Assembly: GCA_003695135.1 (NCBI GenBank)
Contig: RFIR01000533.1
Coordinates: 1-6,089 of the forward strand
Length of the DNA stretch: 6,089 nt
Origin: Alphaproteobacteria bacterium
GTDB taxonomy: Bacteria > Pseudomonadota > Alphaproteobacteria > Rhodobacterales > Rhodobacteraceae
Direction of reading: 5' to 3'
In this document: one piece after another, positions 1 to 5,712 of the stretch
How positions within the stretch are numbered: position 1 is the stretch's first letter
How the letters are laid out: each line of letters begins with the position of its first letter
Notes under the pieces: generated by a model
The model's input: the letters and a program-made list of their open reading frames with translations, nothing else
What the model was told of the DNA's origin: nothing
Databases searched by the model: none
Translations under genes and position numbers: made by a program

Positions 1-5
1 CGGTC

Positions 6-644
6 ATGCGGCGTTTCTCGCTGGCGGATCTGCCGGATACCATTCCGGTCTTTCCGCTGCCGGGGGCGCTGCTTCTGCCCCGCGCGCGGCTGCCGCTGAA
101 CATCTTCGAGCCGCGCTATCTGGCCATGCTCGACGACGCGCTGAAGACCGCCGACCGGCTGATCGGCATGGTCCAGCCGCTCGATGATGACCGGCTGCAC
201 CAGATCGGCTGTGCCGGGCGGGTGATCAATTTCTCGGAAACCGAGGATCAGCGCTACCTGATCACCCTGGGCGGGGTGAGCCGCTTTCGCCTGGGTCGCG
301 AGGTGGAGGGTTTCTCGCCCTATCGCCGCTTCCGCGTGGACTGGAACAGCTTCGAGCGCGATCTCGGCGGTGCCGAGGACGATCCGGGTTTCGACCGGGC
401 GGCGTTTCTCGACCTGCTCGCGCGGTTCTTCGAGGTCGCGCATCTTTCCTCGGACTGGGACGCGCTGAAGAATGCCGATACCGAGCTGCTGATCAACTCG
501 CTTTCCATCCTCTGCCCGTTCGAGGCGGAGGAAAAGCAGGCGCTGCTGGAGGCGCCGAGCCTGCAGACGCGGCGCGAGACGCTGGTGACGCTGATGGAAT
601 TCGCGATGCGCGGCAGTGGCGGCCAGGAGGGATCGGTGCAATGA
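6..644 (+). CDS. LON substrate-binding (N-terminal) domain protein, stand-alone
   Basis: This 212-residue protein consists of a LON N-terminal (substrate-binding, PUA-like) domain only. The hallmark start is visible: [13 protein letters not shown] (residues 13-25), then [12 protein letters not shown] (31-42). An IGMVQP strand (53-58) and a GCAGRV turn (68-73) follow, with the helical second half at about 130-203. The AAA+ ATPase and Ser-Lys protease domains of true Lon are absent, which is normal for this short family. The protein is therefore not a protease by itself. A role in binding unfolded or partner proteins is inferred from the domain, and no reaction is known to me. The ATG at 6 is where homologues typically begin, but only five bases lie upstream, so its ribosome binding site cannot be seen and a slightly earlier start is possible. 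Its stop overlaps the next gene by four bases, indicating co-transcription and probable translational coupling. Family call is confident; function is not. Confidence 0.93.
   Translation: MRRFSLADLPDTIPVFPLPGALLLPRARLPLNIFEPRYLAMLDDALKTADRLIGMVQPLDDDRLHQIGCAGRVINFSETEDQRYLITLGGVSRFRLGREVEGFSPYRRFRVDWNSFERDLGGAEDDPGFDRAAFLDLLARFFEVAHLSSDWDALKNADTELLINSLSILCPFEAEEKQALLEAPSLQTRRETLVTLMEFAMRGSGGQEGSVQ
625..630 (+). promoter_or_regulatory. Shine-Dalgarno site of the Trm112-family gene
   Basis: AGGAGG lies 10 bases before the ATG at 641, inside the end of the LON-domain gene. It supports the 641 start over an internal ATG at 710 that would remove the Pro/Gly-rich N-terminal tail. Confidence 0.7.
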
Positions 645-865
645 GCGAGGACGCCGACAGGCCCGCAGCCGAGAGCGGGCCGCCGCACGGCCCGGGTTTC
701 GACCGGCGCATGCTGGAGGCGCTGGTCTGCCCGGTCACCCGCGGCATGCTGATCTGGGACGAGGAGCGGCAGGAGCTGATCTCGAAATCCGCCGGCTACG
801 CCTTCCCGGTGCGCGAGGGCATCCCGATCATGCTGATCGACGAGGCGCGCCGGCTGGACGACTGA
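641..865 (+). CDS. Trm112-family (YcaR/UPF0434-like) small protein
   Basis: This is a 74-residue protein of the bacterial Trm112/YcaR family. After a poorly conserved Pro/Gly-rich tail (1-20), the family core is clear: [12 protein letters not shown] (24-35), a QELIS strand (44-48), then [17 protein letters not shown] (54-70). Trm112 in eukaryotes and archaea is an obligatory activator of several methyltransferases; the role of the bacterial version is not settled. The first zinc-ligand motif of E. coli YcaR-type proteins is CPxC, but here it is C30-P-V-T. There is no other cysteine in the protein, so a cysteine-ligated zinc site is not possible. It starts inside the stop codon of the LON-domain gene (ATGA) with an AGGAGG upstream, so the two are very likely one transcript. 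It ends 40 bases before the convergent UbiH-like gene. Confidence 0.93.
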   Translation: MSEDADRPAAESGPPHGPGFDRRMLEALVCPVTRGMLIWDEERQELISKSAGYAFPVREGIPIMLIDEARRLDD

Positions 866-905
866 TCGGGCCCTCGCTCGCCGGTCGGGACGGCGCGCGC
901 CTGCC

Positions 906-2129
906 TCAGATCGCCCGGCCCTGCAGCAGAAGCGGCGCATCCTCGTCCTGGCCGGTGGCGATGTCGGCCAGCAGCCGCCGCAGCGGGCCGATGCGCCCCA
1001 CCGCCCGCATGCCGAAATCCATCGCCGCACGCACCAGCGGTCCGCTTTCCGAAAACCCCCGTTCCAGCGCGTCGCAGCCCAGCCCCAGCAGGGTGGCGTC
1101 GAAGCGTCGCCATTGCTGGTAGCGTTCCAGCACATCGGTCGCGCCGATATCCTCGCCGCGCCGCCCTGCGCGGCTCAGCACCTCGGCCATCGCCGCCACA
1201 TCCCTGAGCCCCAGATTGAGCCCCTGCCCGGCCAGCGGATGGATGCCATGTGCCGCATCGCCCACAAGCGCCAGCCGCGGCGCGTGATAGCGCTGGGCCA
1301 GCGTAAGGATCAGCGGGTAGCGCCAGCGCTTGCCGATCAGCCGCGAGACGCCCAGCGCGTCACCGGTACGCCGGGCGATCTCGTCCAGATAGTCGCGCTC
1401 GGGCAGGGCGTGGATCAGGTCGGCCAGCTCCGGCCGCTCGGCCCAGACGATGCTGGACCGGTTGCCCCTGAGCGGCAGCAGCGCCAGCGGCCCGGCCGGC
1501 AGGAAGAACTGGCGCGCCACGCCCTCATGCGGGCGTTCATGCTCCAGCGCCGCCACCAGCCCGGTCTGGCGATAGTCGCGTTCCACGCGCGCGATGCCGG
1601 CGGCATGCGCGATCCGGCTGTGGCGCCCGTCGCAGGCAATCAGCAGCGCCGCGCGCAGTTCCCGCCCGTCATCCAGCCTGACCAGCACCGAGCCGGGTCC
1701 CGGCCGGTGCTCGCTGACCGCCACGGGATCGAGATGGCGGATGGTTCCCCGTTCGGCCAGCGCCGACAGCGCGGTGCGCCGCAGATGGTGGTCCTCGATC
1801 ATGAAGGCGAGCGGCCCGCTGCCCTCGGCCGCGTCGAAGCCCAGCGCCACCGGCCCCGGCGGGACGTCGCGCTCGGCGGTGCAGATCCGCATCGCCTCGA
1901 TCGGCTGGGCGTCGGCCTCCAGCGCCGGCCACAGGCCCAGCACCGCCAGCATCCGGCGGCAATCGGGGGCGATGGCATAGGCGCGGCCGTCGAAATCGGG
2001 CGCCGCCCGGCGCTCGGCCGGGGTGCTGTCGCAGATGGTGACCGAAAACCCGCTCTGCTCCAGCGCCAGCGCCAGCACGCATCCGGCGATCCCGCCGCCG
2101 GCGATCACGATGTCGGTGTCATGCGGCAT
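906..2129 (-). CDS. UbiH/UbiF/COQ6-family FAD-dependent hydroxylase (probable ubiquinone biosynthesis)
   Basis: This 407-residue class A flavoprotein monooxygenase belongs to the UbiH/UbiF/VisC/COQ6 group, which adds hydroxyl groups to the ubiquinone precursor ring using FAD, NAD(P)H and O2 at the inner membrane. All three family motifs are present: the ADP-binding GGGIAG (residues 11-16) after a hydrophobic beta strand, the mid-protein CDGRHSRIAHAAGI (166-179) DG motif, and the GDAAHGIHPLAGQGLNLGLRD (290-310) FAD-ribityl/quinone-hydroxylase signature. The RAYAIAP stretch (49-55) is also typical. Length is normal and the gene looks intact. The ring position it hydroxylates (UbiH, UbiF, UbiI or the broader alphaproteobacterial UbiL type) cannot be read from sequence, so no symbol is given. 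The start has only a weak Shine-Dalgarno (a GGGGGA 12 bases upstream). It lies 56 bases behind the SDR gene on the same strand and may be read through from it. Its 3' end converges on the Trm112-family gene. Confidence 0.92.
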   Translation of the reverse strand: MPHDTDIVIAGGGIAGCVLALALEQSGFSVTICDSTPAERRAAPDFDGRAYAIAPDCRRMLAVLGLWPALEADAQPIEAMRICTAERDVPPGPVALGFDAAEGSGPLAFMIEDHHLRRTALSALAERGTIRHLDPVAVSEHRPGPGSVLVRLDDGRELRAALLIACDGRHSRIAHAAGIARVERDYRQTGLVAALEHERPHEGVARQFFLPAGPLALLPLRGNRSSIVWAERPELADLIHALPERDYLDEIARRTGDALGVSRLIGKRWRYPLILTLAQRYHAPRLALVGDAAHGIHPLAGQGLNLGLRDVAAMAEVLSRAGRRGEDIGATDVLERYQQWRRFDATLLGLGCDALERGFSESGPLVRAAMDFGMRAVGRIGPLRRLLADIATGQDEDAPLLLQGRAI

Positions 2130-2185
2130 GATGAAGACCTATCCCCCGCCCCGTTCGCTGTCCATGCCGCCCGGCGCGACGCCCA

Positions 2186-2986
2186 TCAGATCGGCTGCTG
2201 GAGCGGATCGAGCACCAGCCTTCCGCCATCCACCACCAGGATCTGGCCGGTGATGAAGCTCGCCGCCGGCGAGGCGAGAAACAGGATCGCCTCGGCGACC
2301 TCGGCCGCCTCGCCGATACGGCCGAGCGGGGTCACCTCGACCATCTTGTCGCGCAGCTCCTCGCGCCCGCGCAGCGCGTCGCGCAAATCCGCAGTCATGA
2401 TGCTGCCCAGAGCCACCGAATTGACGCGAATCGCATGCGGCGCCAGCGACGCGGCCAGCGACCGGGTCACCTGATCGAGCCCGGCACAGCTGACCGAGAA
2501 TGCCAGCAGCTCGGCCACCGTGCGCTGGGCCGAGATCGAGGAGACGTGGACGATGGCGCCATTGCCGCCGGGGGGCGGCGATTCGCGCTTTTCCGCGGCT
2601 TCGACCATCCGCCGCGCCACCGCCTGCGACAGCTGAAGCGGCGCGATCAGATTGGCGGCCAGCATCGCCTCCAGATGCGCGCGGTCGGTGTCCAGCGGAT
2701 CGCTCAGCTGGGTCTCGCGCGAGGCGTTGATCAGCACGTCGATCGACCCGAAGCTGTCCATGGCCAGCGCGACGAGATTGCTGATCGACAGGCGCTGGCA
2801 CAGGTCGCAGCAGAACCCCACCACCTCGGCGCCTTCGTCGCGCAACAGCTTGAGTTCGGCATCGAGCTTGGGACCGCGCGCATCCGACAGCACCAGCCGC
2901 GCCCCGCGCGCGGCCAGCAGCCGGGCCGCAGTCAGGCCGACCCCCGACCCCGCCCCGGTAACGATCGCCGTCTTGCCCTCGAGCAT
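2186..2986 (-). CDS. Short-chain dehydrogenase/reductase (SDR) with substituted YxxxK active site
   Basis: This 266-residue Rossmann protein has the classical SDR size. The cofactor glycine motif TGAGSGVG (10-17) is intact. Asp35 at the end of strand 2 suggests NAD(H) over NADP(H), and Asp61 sits where the adenine-contacting residue is expected. Asn112 and Ser150 occupy the tetrad Asn and Ser positions, and the C-terminal FITGQILVVDGG (244-255) is typical. The catalytic Tyr and Lys are not there: the segment that normally reads YSxSKAG is FSVSCAG (163-169), giving Phe163 and Cys167. The usual NNAG also reads NASR (87-90). I verified the codons (TTC at 2498-2500, TGT at 2486-2488 in complement). 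The ATG at 2986 is supported by GGAGGG seven bases upstream. It is divergent from the acyl-CoA ligase and upstream of the UbiH-like gene. Substrate is unknown; ordinary alcohol/ketone oxidoreduction is doubtful. Confidence 0.92.
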   Translation of the reverse strand: MLEGKTAIVTGAGSGVGLTAARLLAARGARLVLSDARGPKLDAELKLLRDEGAEVVGFCCDLCQRLSISNLVALAMDSFGSIDVLINASRETQLSDPLDTDRAHLEAMLAANLIAPLQLSQAVARRMVEAAEKRESPPPGGNGAIVHVSSISAQRTVAELLAFSVSCAGLDQVTRSLAASLAPHAIRVNSVALGSIMTADLRDALRGREELRDKMVEVTPLGRIGEAAEVAEAILFLASPAASFITGQILVVDGGRLVLDPLQQPI

Positions 2987-2993
2987 GCGCCTT

Positions 2994-2999
2994 CCCTCC
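2994..2999 (-). promoter_or_regulatory. Shine-Dalgarno site of the SDR gene
   Basis: Read on the minus strand, GGAGGG lies seven bases before the ATG at 2986, within a longer purine run. It fixes the SDR start and matches the N-terminal Rossmann strand beginning four residues in. Confidence 0.7.
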
Positions 3000-3050
3000 C
3001 CGGCCGCGCCGTTGCGAGACTAGGACAGCATGCCGCCCGCTTCCATCCAT

Positions 3051-3089
3051 AAGTTTCGCTTGTTTCATCCGGCGCGTCAGCAGAAACTT
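3051..3089. repeat. Spaced inverted repeat, candidate operator
   Basis: AAGTTTC at 3051-3057 is matched by its exact reverse complement GAAACTT at 3083-3089. The two 7-base arms are 32 bases apart start to start, about three helical turns. An additional GTTTC occurs at 3062-3066, in the same orientation as the left arm and nine bases along from it. The position in the middle of a divergent promoter region suits a binding site for a dimeric regulator. No regulator gene is in the window and a 7-base match can arise by chance, so this is only a candidate. Confidence 0.3.
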
Positions 3090-3103
3090 GCCGATAAAGC
3101 GAC

Positions 3104-3110
3104 GGGAGGA
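3104..3110 (+). promoter_or_regulatory. Shine-Dalgarno site that decides the ligase start
   Basis: GGGAGGA lies six bases before the ATG at 3117. An earlier in-frame ATG at 3030 has no such site and would add 29 residues unlike any AMP-ligase N-terminus, so 3117 is chosen. Confidence 0.8.
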
Positions 3111-3116
3111 TTTCGG

Positions 3117-4781
3117 ATGACCAACAGGGCATACAATGAGGAACTGCCGCGGCGAACGGCGAATTTCCAGCCGCTGACGCCGCTGACGCTGCTGGAGCGG
3201 GCGGCCTCGGTGCATCCCGAGCATACCGCGATCATCCATGGCCGCCAGCGTTTCGACTATGCGCAGTTCTATGCCCGCGCCCGCCGGCTCGGCTCGGCGC
3301 TGGAACGGGCCGGGATCGGCCGCGGCGACACCGTCGCGGTGCTCTTGTTCAACACCCCGCCGATGCTGGAGGCGCATTACGGCGTGCCGATGTGCCAGGC
3401 GGTGCTGAACACCATCAACACCAGGCTCGATGCCGGCGCCGTCCGCTTCATCCTCAACCATGGCGGGGCGCGGGTGCTGATCGTCGACAGCATGCTTCTG
3501 GATCTGGCGCAATCGGCGATGGAGGGGCTGGAGCGGCCGCCGCGCCTGATCGTCTATGACGATCCCGAAGAACCGGGTGCCGCGCCGGAGTTCCCGGAAG
3601 GGGCCCAGGATTACGAGGCGTTCCTGGAAGGCGGCGACCCGGATTACGCCTGGCGCATGCCCGAGGACGAATGGGACGCGATCTCGCTCAACTACACCTC
3701 GGGCACCACCGGCGATCCCAAGGGCGTGGTCTATCACCATCGCGGCGCGATGCTGCTGGCGCAGGGCAATGCGCTGCATGCCGAGATGGGCAAGCATCCG
3801 GTCTATCTGTGGACCCTGCCGATGTTCCACTGCAACGGCTGGTGCTTTACCTGGACGCTGTCGGCCATGGCCGGCACCCATGTCTGCCTGCGCGCGGTCC
3901 GGGCGGGGCCGATCTATGACGCGCTGGCCGATCACCGGGTGACGCATATGTGCGGCGCGCCGATCGTGATGGCCACGCTGCTCAACGCCGCCGATGTCGA
4001 GCGCCGCGCCCTGCCCCAGCGGGTGCATTTCCTGACCGCCGCCGCCCCGCCGCCAGAGGCGGTGCTGGCCGCGATGGATGCCGCCGGGTTCCGCGTCACC
4101 CATCTCTATGGGCTGACCGAGACCTACGGGCCGGCGGTGATCAATGACTGGCACGAATCCTGGAATGCCGAGCCACCGGCCAAGCAGGTGCATCTGATGG
4201 CCCGGCAGGGCGTGCGCTACATCCCGCTCGAGGCGCTCGATGTCTACGACCCCGAAACGCGCCTTCCGGTGCCCGCCGACGGCGAGACGATGGGCGAGAT
4301 CGTGTTCCGTGGCAATGTGGTGATGAAGGGCTATTTCCGCAATCCGGCCGCCACCGACAAGGCGCTGGCCGATGGCTGGTTCTGGTCGGGCGATCTGGCG
4401 GTCAAGCATCCCGACGGCTACATCCAGATCAAGGACCGCGCCAAGGACATCATCATCTCGGGCGGCGAGAACATCTCCTCGATCGAGGTCGAGGACGAAC
4501 TCTACACCCATCCCGATGTGGCGTTCTGCGCCGTGGTCGCACAACCGGACGAGAAATGGGGCGAGACGCCCTGCGCCTTCGTCGAGCTCAAGCCCGGGGC
4601 GAGCGCCGACGCGAAGGCGATCATCGAATATCTGCGCGGGCGGCTCGCGCATTTCAAATGCCCGCGCCGGGTGGTGTTCTGCGAGCTTCCCAAGACCTCC
4701 ACGGGGAAGATCCAGAAATTCCAGCTGCGCCAGCGCGCCAGGGAGCTTGCCGCGCAGGAACAGGGTCAGAGCATGCCGTGA
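3117..4781 (+). CDS. Acyl-CoA synthetase (AMP-forming), fatty-acid or related carboxylate-CoA ligase
   Basis: This 554-residue ANL-superfamily enzyme activates a carboxylic acid with ATP to an acyl-adenylate and then forms the acyl-CoA thioester. Motifs in order are the phosphate loop TSGTTGDPKG (194-203), the MFHCNGW segment (236-242) common in the medium-chain/AAE-type subgroup, and the adenine-binding YGLTET (331-336). SGDLA (424-428), the hinge KDRAKD (439-444) with GGENIS (449-454), and the C-terminal TSTGKIQK (527-534) with probable catalytic Lys531 follow. All key residues are present and the length is normal. The substrate cannot be fixed. The subgroup resembles medium-chain acyl-CoA ligases and also includes DmdB-type 3-methylmercaptopropionate-CoA ligases of marine Rhodobacterales. 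The start is set by a strong Shine-Dalgarno and replaces an in-frame ATG at 3030. Its promoter faces the SDR gene, and the two may share control. Confidence 0.95.
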   Translation: MTNRAYNEELPRRTANFQPLTPLTLLERAASVHPEHTAIIHGRQRFDYAQFYARARRLGSALERAGIGRGDTVAVLLFNTPPMLEAHYGVPMCQAVLNTINTRLDAGAVRFILNHGGARVLIVDSMLLDLAQSAMEGLERPPRLIVYDDPEEPGAAPEFPEGAQDYEAFLEGGDPDYAWRMPEDEWDAISLNYTSGTTGDPKGVVYHHRGAMLLAQGNALHAEMGKHPVYLWTLPMFHCNGWCFTWTLSAMAGTHVCLRAVRAGPIYDALADHRVTHMCGAPIVMATLLNAADVERRALPQRVHFLTAAAPPPEAVLAAMDAAGFRVTHLYGLTETYGPAVINDWHESWNAEPPAKQVHLMARQGVRYIPLEALDVYDPETRLPVPADGETMGEIVFRGNVVMKGYFRNPAATDKALADGWFWSGDLAVKHPDGYIQIKDRAKDIIISGGENISSIEVEDELYTHPDVAFCAVVAQPDEKWGETPCAFVELKPGASADAKAIIEYLRGRLAHFKCPRRVVFCELPKTSTGKIQKFQLRQRARELAAQEQGQSMP

Positions 4782-4945
4782 CCGATCGGGATCACCCGCC
4801 CCGGAGAGCGAAGCGAACGAACCGGGCATGCGCCCGCCCGGGCGGTCGCACACCCTCGCATTGGCATCCGGAGTACAGCGAATGGAATGCGGCCTGATCC
4901 AGGTGACGGCGCCGGCGCGGCCCGCGGCCTCTCAGGCGCCGACCG
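4782..4945. other. Convergent intergenic spacer with GC-rich palindromes
   Basis: These 164 bases lie between the ends of two convergent genes. I see no gene in them. A short hairpin CGGG-ATCA-CCCG (4787-4798) follows the ligase stop codon almost directly. A second hairpin, CGGGC-ATGC-GCCCG (4823-4836), overlaps a perfect 12-base palindrome CCGCCCGGGCGG (4834-4845). None is followed by a run of T on either strand, so a standard intrinsic terminator is not supported. They could still act as weak bidirectional stops or protect the 3' end of the mRNAs. Confidence 0.4.
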
Positions 4946-5647
4946 TCAGCGCCGTGGCGCGCGCCAGCCGAGGCGCAGCGCCTCGGCCTCGCTGCAGAAC
5001 CAGCGCTCGCCACGGGCGGGGTCGATGCGGGTGCGCGCATAGGACCGGCTGTAGGGGGTGTGGTAGATGCGTTCGCCCCTGCGGTTGATGTTGCCCTTGA
5101 TCGGGCAGCCCGGGCGCGGCGCGGTCGCTGCGGCCTGCTGCCAGCGGCGTGCTCGGTATTCCCACGGGGCGACGAACACGCTCGACCACAGCCCCGCACC
5201 CTGCGCGCGCGCGCGCGCCTCCTCGGCCACATAGCTTGTCGAGTAGCGGCGGAAGGCAAGCGCCTGCCCTCGCAGCACCATCTCGCGGTTGATGTCGCGC
5301 CCGTTGGCGAGGCAGGTGGCGATCAGCCTGTCATAGCGGTCGAATTCGGTCCCGCGGCAGCGCACGATCACGCCTGCTATCAGATGTTGCAGAAGCTGCG
5401 CGGCCTCCTTCCCGCACGGGTAGCTCCGGCCCTCGGCACGGCAACGCTGGCCCCATTCCGGTGCGTCGATGCCTTCCAGCCGGACCTCGGCCTTGCCGAA
5501 GACGAGCGAATCCCCATCCTTGACCCGGGGATGGCCGGCAAGCTCGACCGCGCGCTCGAATGCCCTGGCCGGGCCGCCCGCCAGCATTCCGGCCACCACC
5601 AACCCCGCGGCCAGAAGGCCGCCGGCGATCTCTCTCCACGCTCCCAC
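4946..5647 (-). CDS. Exported staphylococcal-nuclease-like protein with C-terminal CPIKGNIN (sunset-type) module
   Basis: This 233-residue protein has a signal peptide, with a hydrophobic stretch at about 8-24 and a probable cut after ARA at 27-29, so it likely acts in the periplasm or outside the cell. The thermonuclease (SNase) fold follows at about 32-155. By alignment with staphylococcal nuclease, Asp44/Asp46 (KDGDS) and Asp61 (GIDAPE) match the calcium ligands. Arg56, Glu64 and Arg107 (YDRLIA) match the catalytic Arg, Glu and Arg, so it may be an active, calcium-dependent nuclease. A second module at about 180-229 reads CPIKGNIN ... ERIYH ... ERWFCSEAEA, as in ExoI-like proteins of alphaproteobacteria; its function is not known to me. 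Six cysteines (69, 78, 97, 112, 181, 218) could form disulfides. The start is a GTG without a clear Shine-Dalgarno. A stop lies 17 codons upstream in frame, with no better start between, but a start slightly downstream is possible. Confidence 0.88.
   Translation of the reverse strand: MGAWREIAGGLLAAGLVVAGMLAGGPARAFERAVELAGHPRVKDGDSLVFGKAEVRLEGIDAPEWGQRCRAEGRSYPCGKEAAQLLQHLIAGVIVRCRGTEFDRYDRLIATCLANGRDINREMVLRGQALAFRRYSTSYVAEEARARAQGAGLWSSVFVAPWEYRARRWQQAAATAPRPGCPIKGNINRRGERIYHTPYSRSYARTRIDPARGERWFCSEAEALRLGWRAPRR
5203..5218. repeat. (GC)8 dinucleotide tract inside the nuclease-like gene
   Basis: Sixteen bases of strictly alternating GC are found here. On the minus strand they encode the Ala-Arg-Ala-Arg-Ala part of the helix at residues 144-148 of the nuclease-like protein. 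Such tracts can slip during replication, and a two-base change would shift the frame and remove the C-terminal module. The present copy is in frame. Confidence 0.85.
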
Positions 5648-5712
5648 ATGGATGAATATGGGCGTAGGGGCGGGTGCAGGGCAAGGCCTTCCCGCCGCTC
5701 AGGCTTAACGAA

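Larger units (their letters stand above)
2987..3116. promoter_or_regulatory. Divergent intergenic region between the SDR and the acyl-CoA ligase
   Basis: These 130 bases separate two divergently read genes and must hold the promoter of the ligase and probably that of the SDR, since no other upstream gene could drive either. The middle part (about 3045-3100) is visibly more A/T-rich than the flanking coding sequence. I could not identify a convincing -35/-10 pair in either direction. The clearest internal structure is a spaced inverted repeat, listed separately. That both promoters lie here is inferred from the gene arrangement. Confidence 0.6.

Noticed and set aside
866..905. A terminator between the convergent Trm112 and UbiH-like genes
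   Set aside because: The 40-base gap has only GC-rich self-complementarity (GGCGCGCGCC at 892-901) and no T-run. I cannot separate it from background composition.
1113..2474. A 453-codon plus-strand open frame opposite the UbiH-like gene
   Set aside because: It is low in hydrophobic order and full of Arg/Gln/Pro/His, and it lies over all FAD motifs of the real gene. It is a shadow frame.
3030..3116. Extended N-terminus of the ligase from the ATG at 3030
   Set aside because: There is no Shine-Dalgarno before it. The extra 29 residues are unlike the family, and they cover the A/T-richer promoter region and the strong site at 3104-3110.
2139..4853. A 904-codon open frame on the minus strand, antisense to the acyl-CoA ligase and out of frame over the SDR
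   Set aside because: Both underlying genes have full family motifs and Shine-Dalgarno sites. The long frame is rich in Arg, Ala, Gly and His with no recognisable domain, as expected for an antisense shadow in GC-rich coding DNA where stop codons are rare.
5648..5712. A promoter for the nuclease-like gene in the 65-base gap, including the A/T patch around 5704-5717
   Set aside because: No convincing -35/-10 pair with correct spacing was found. The patch could simply be the end of the methyltransferase gene and its leader.
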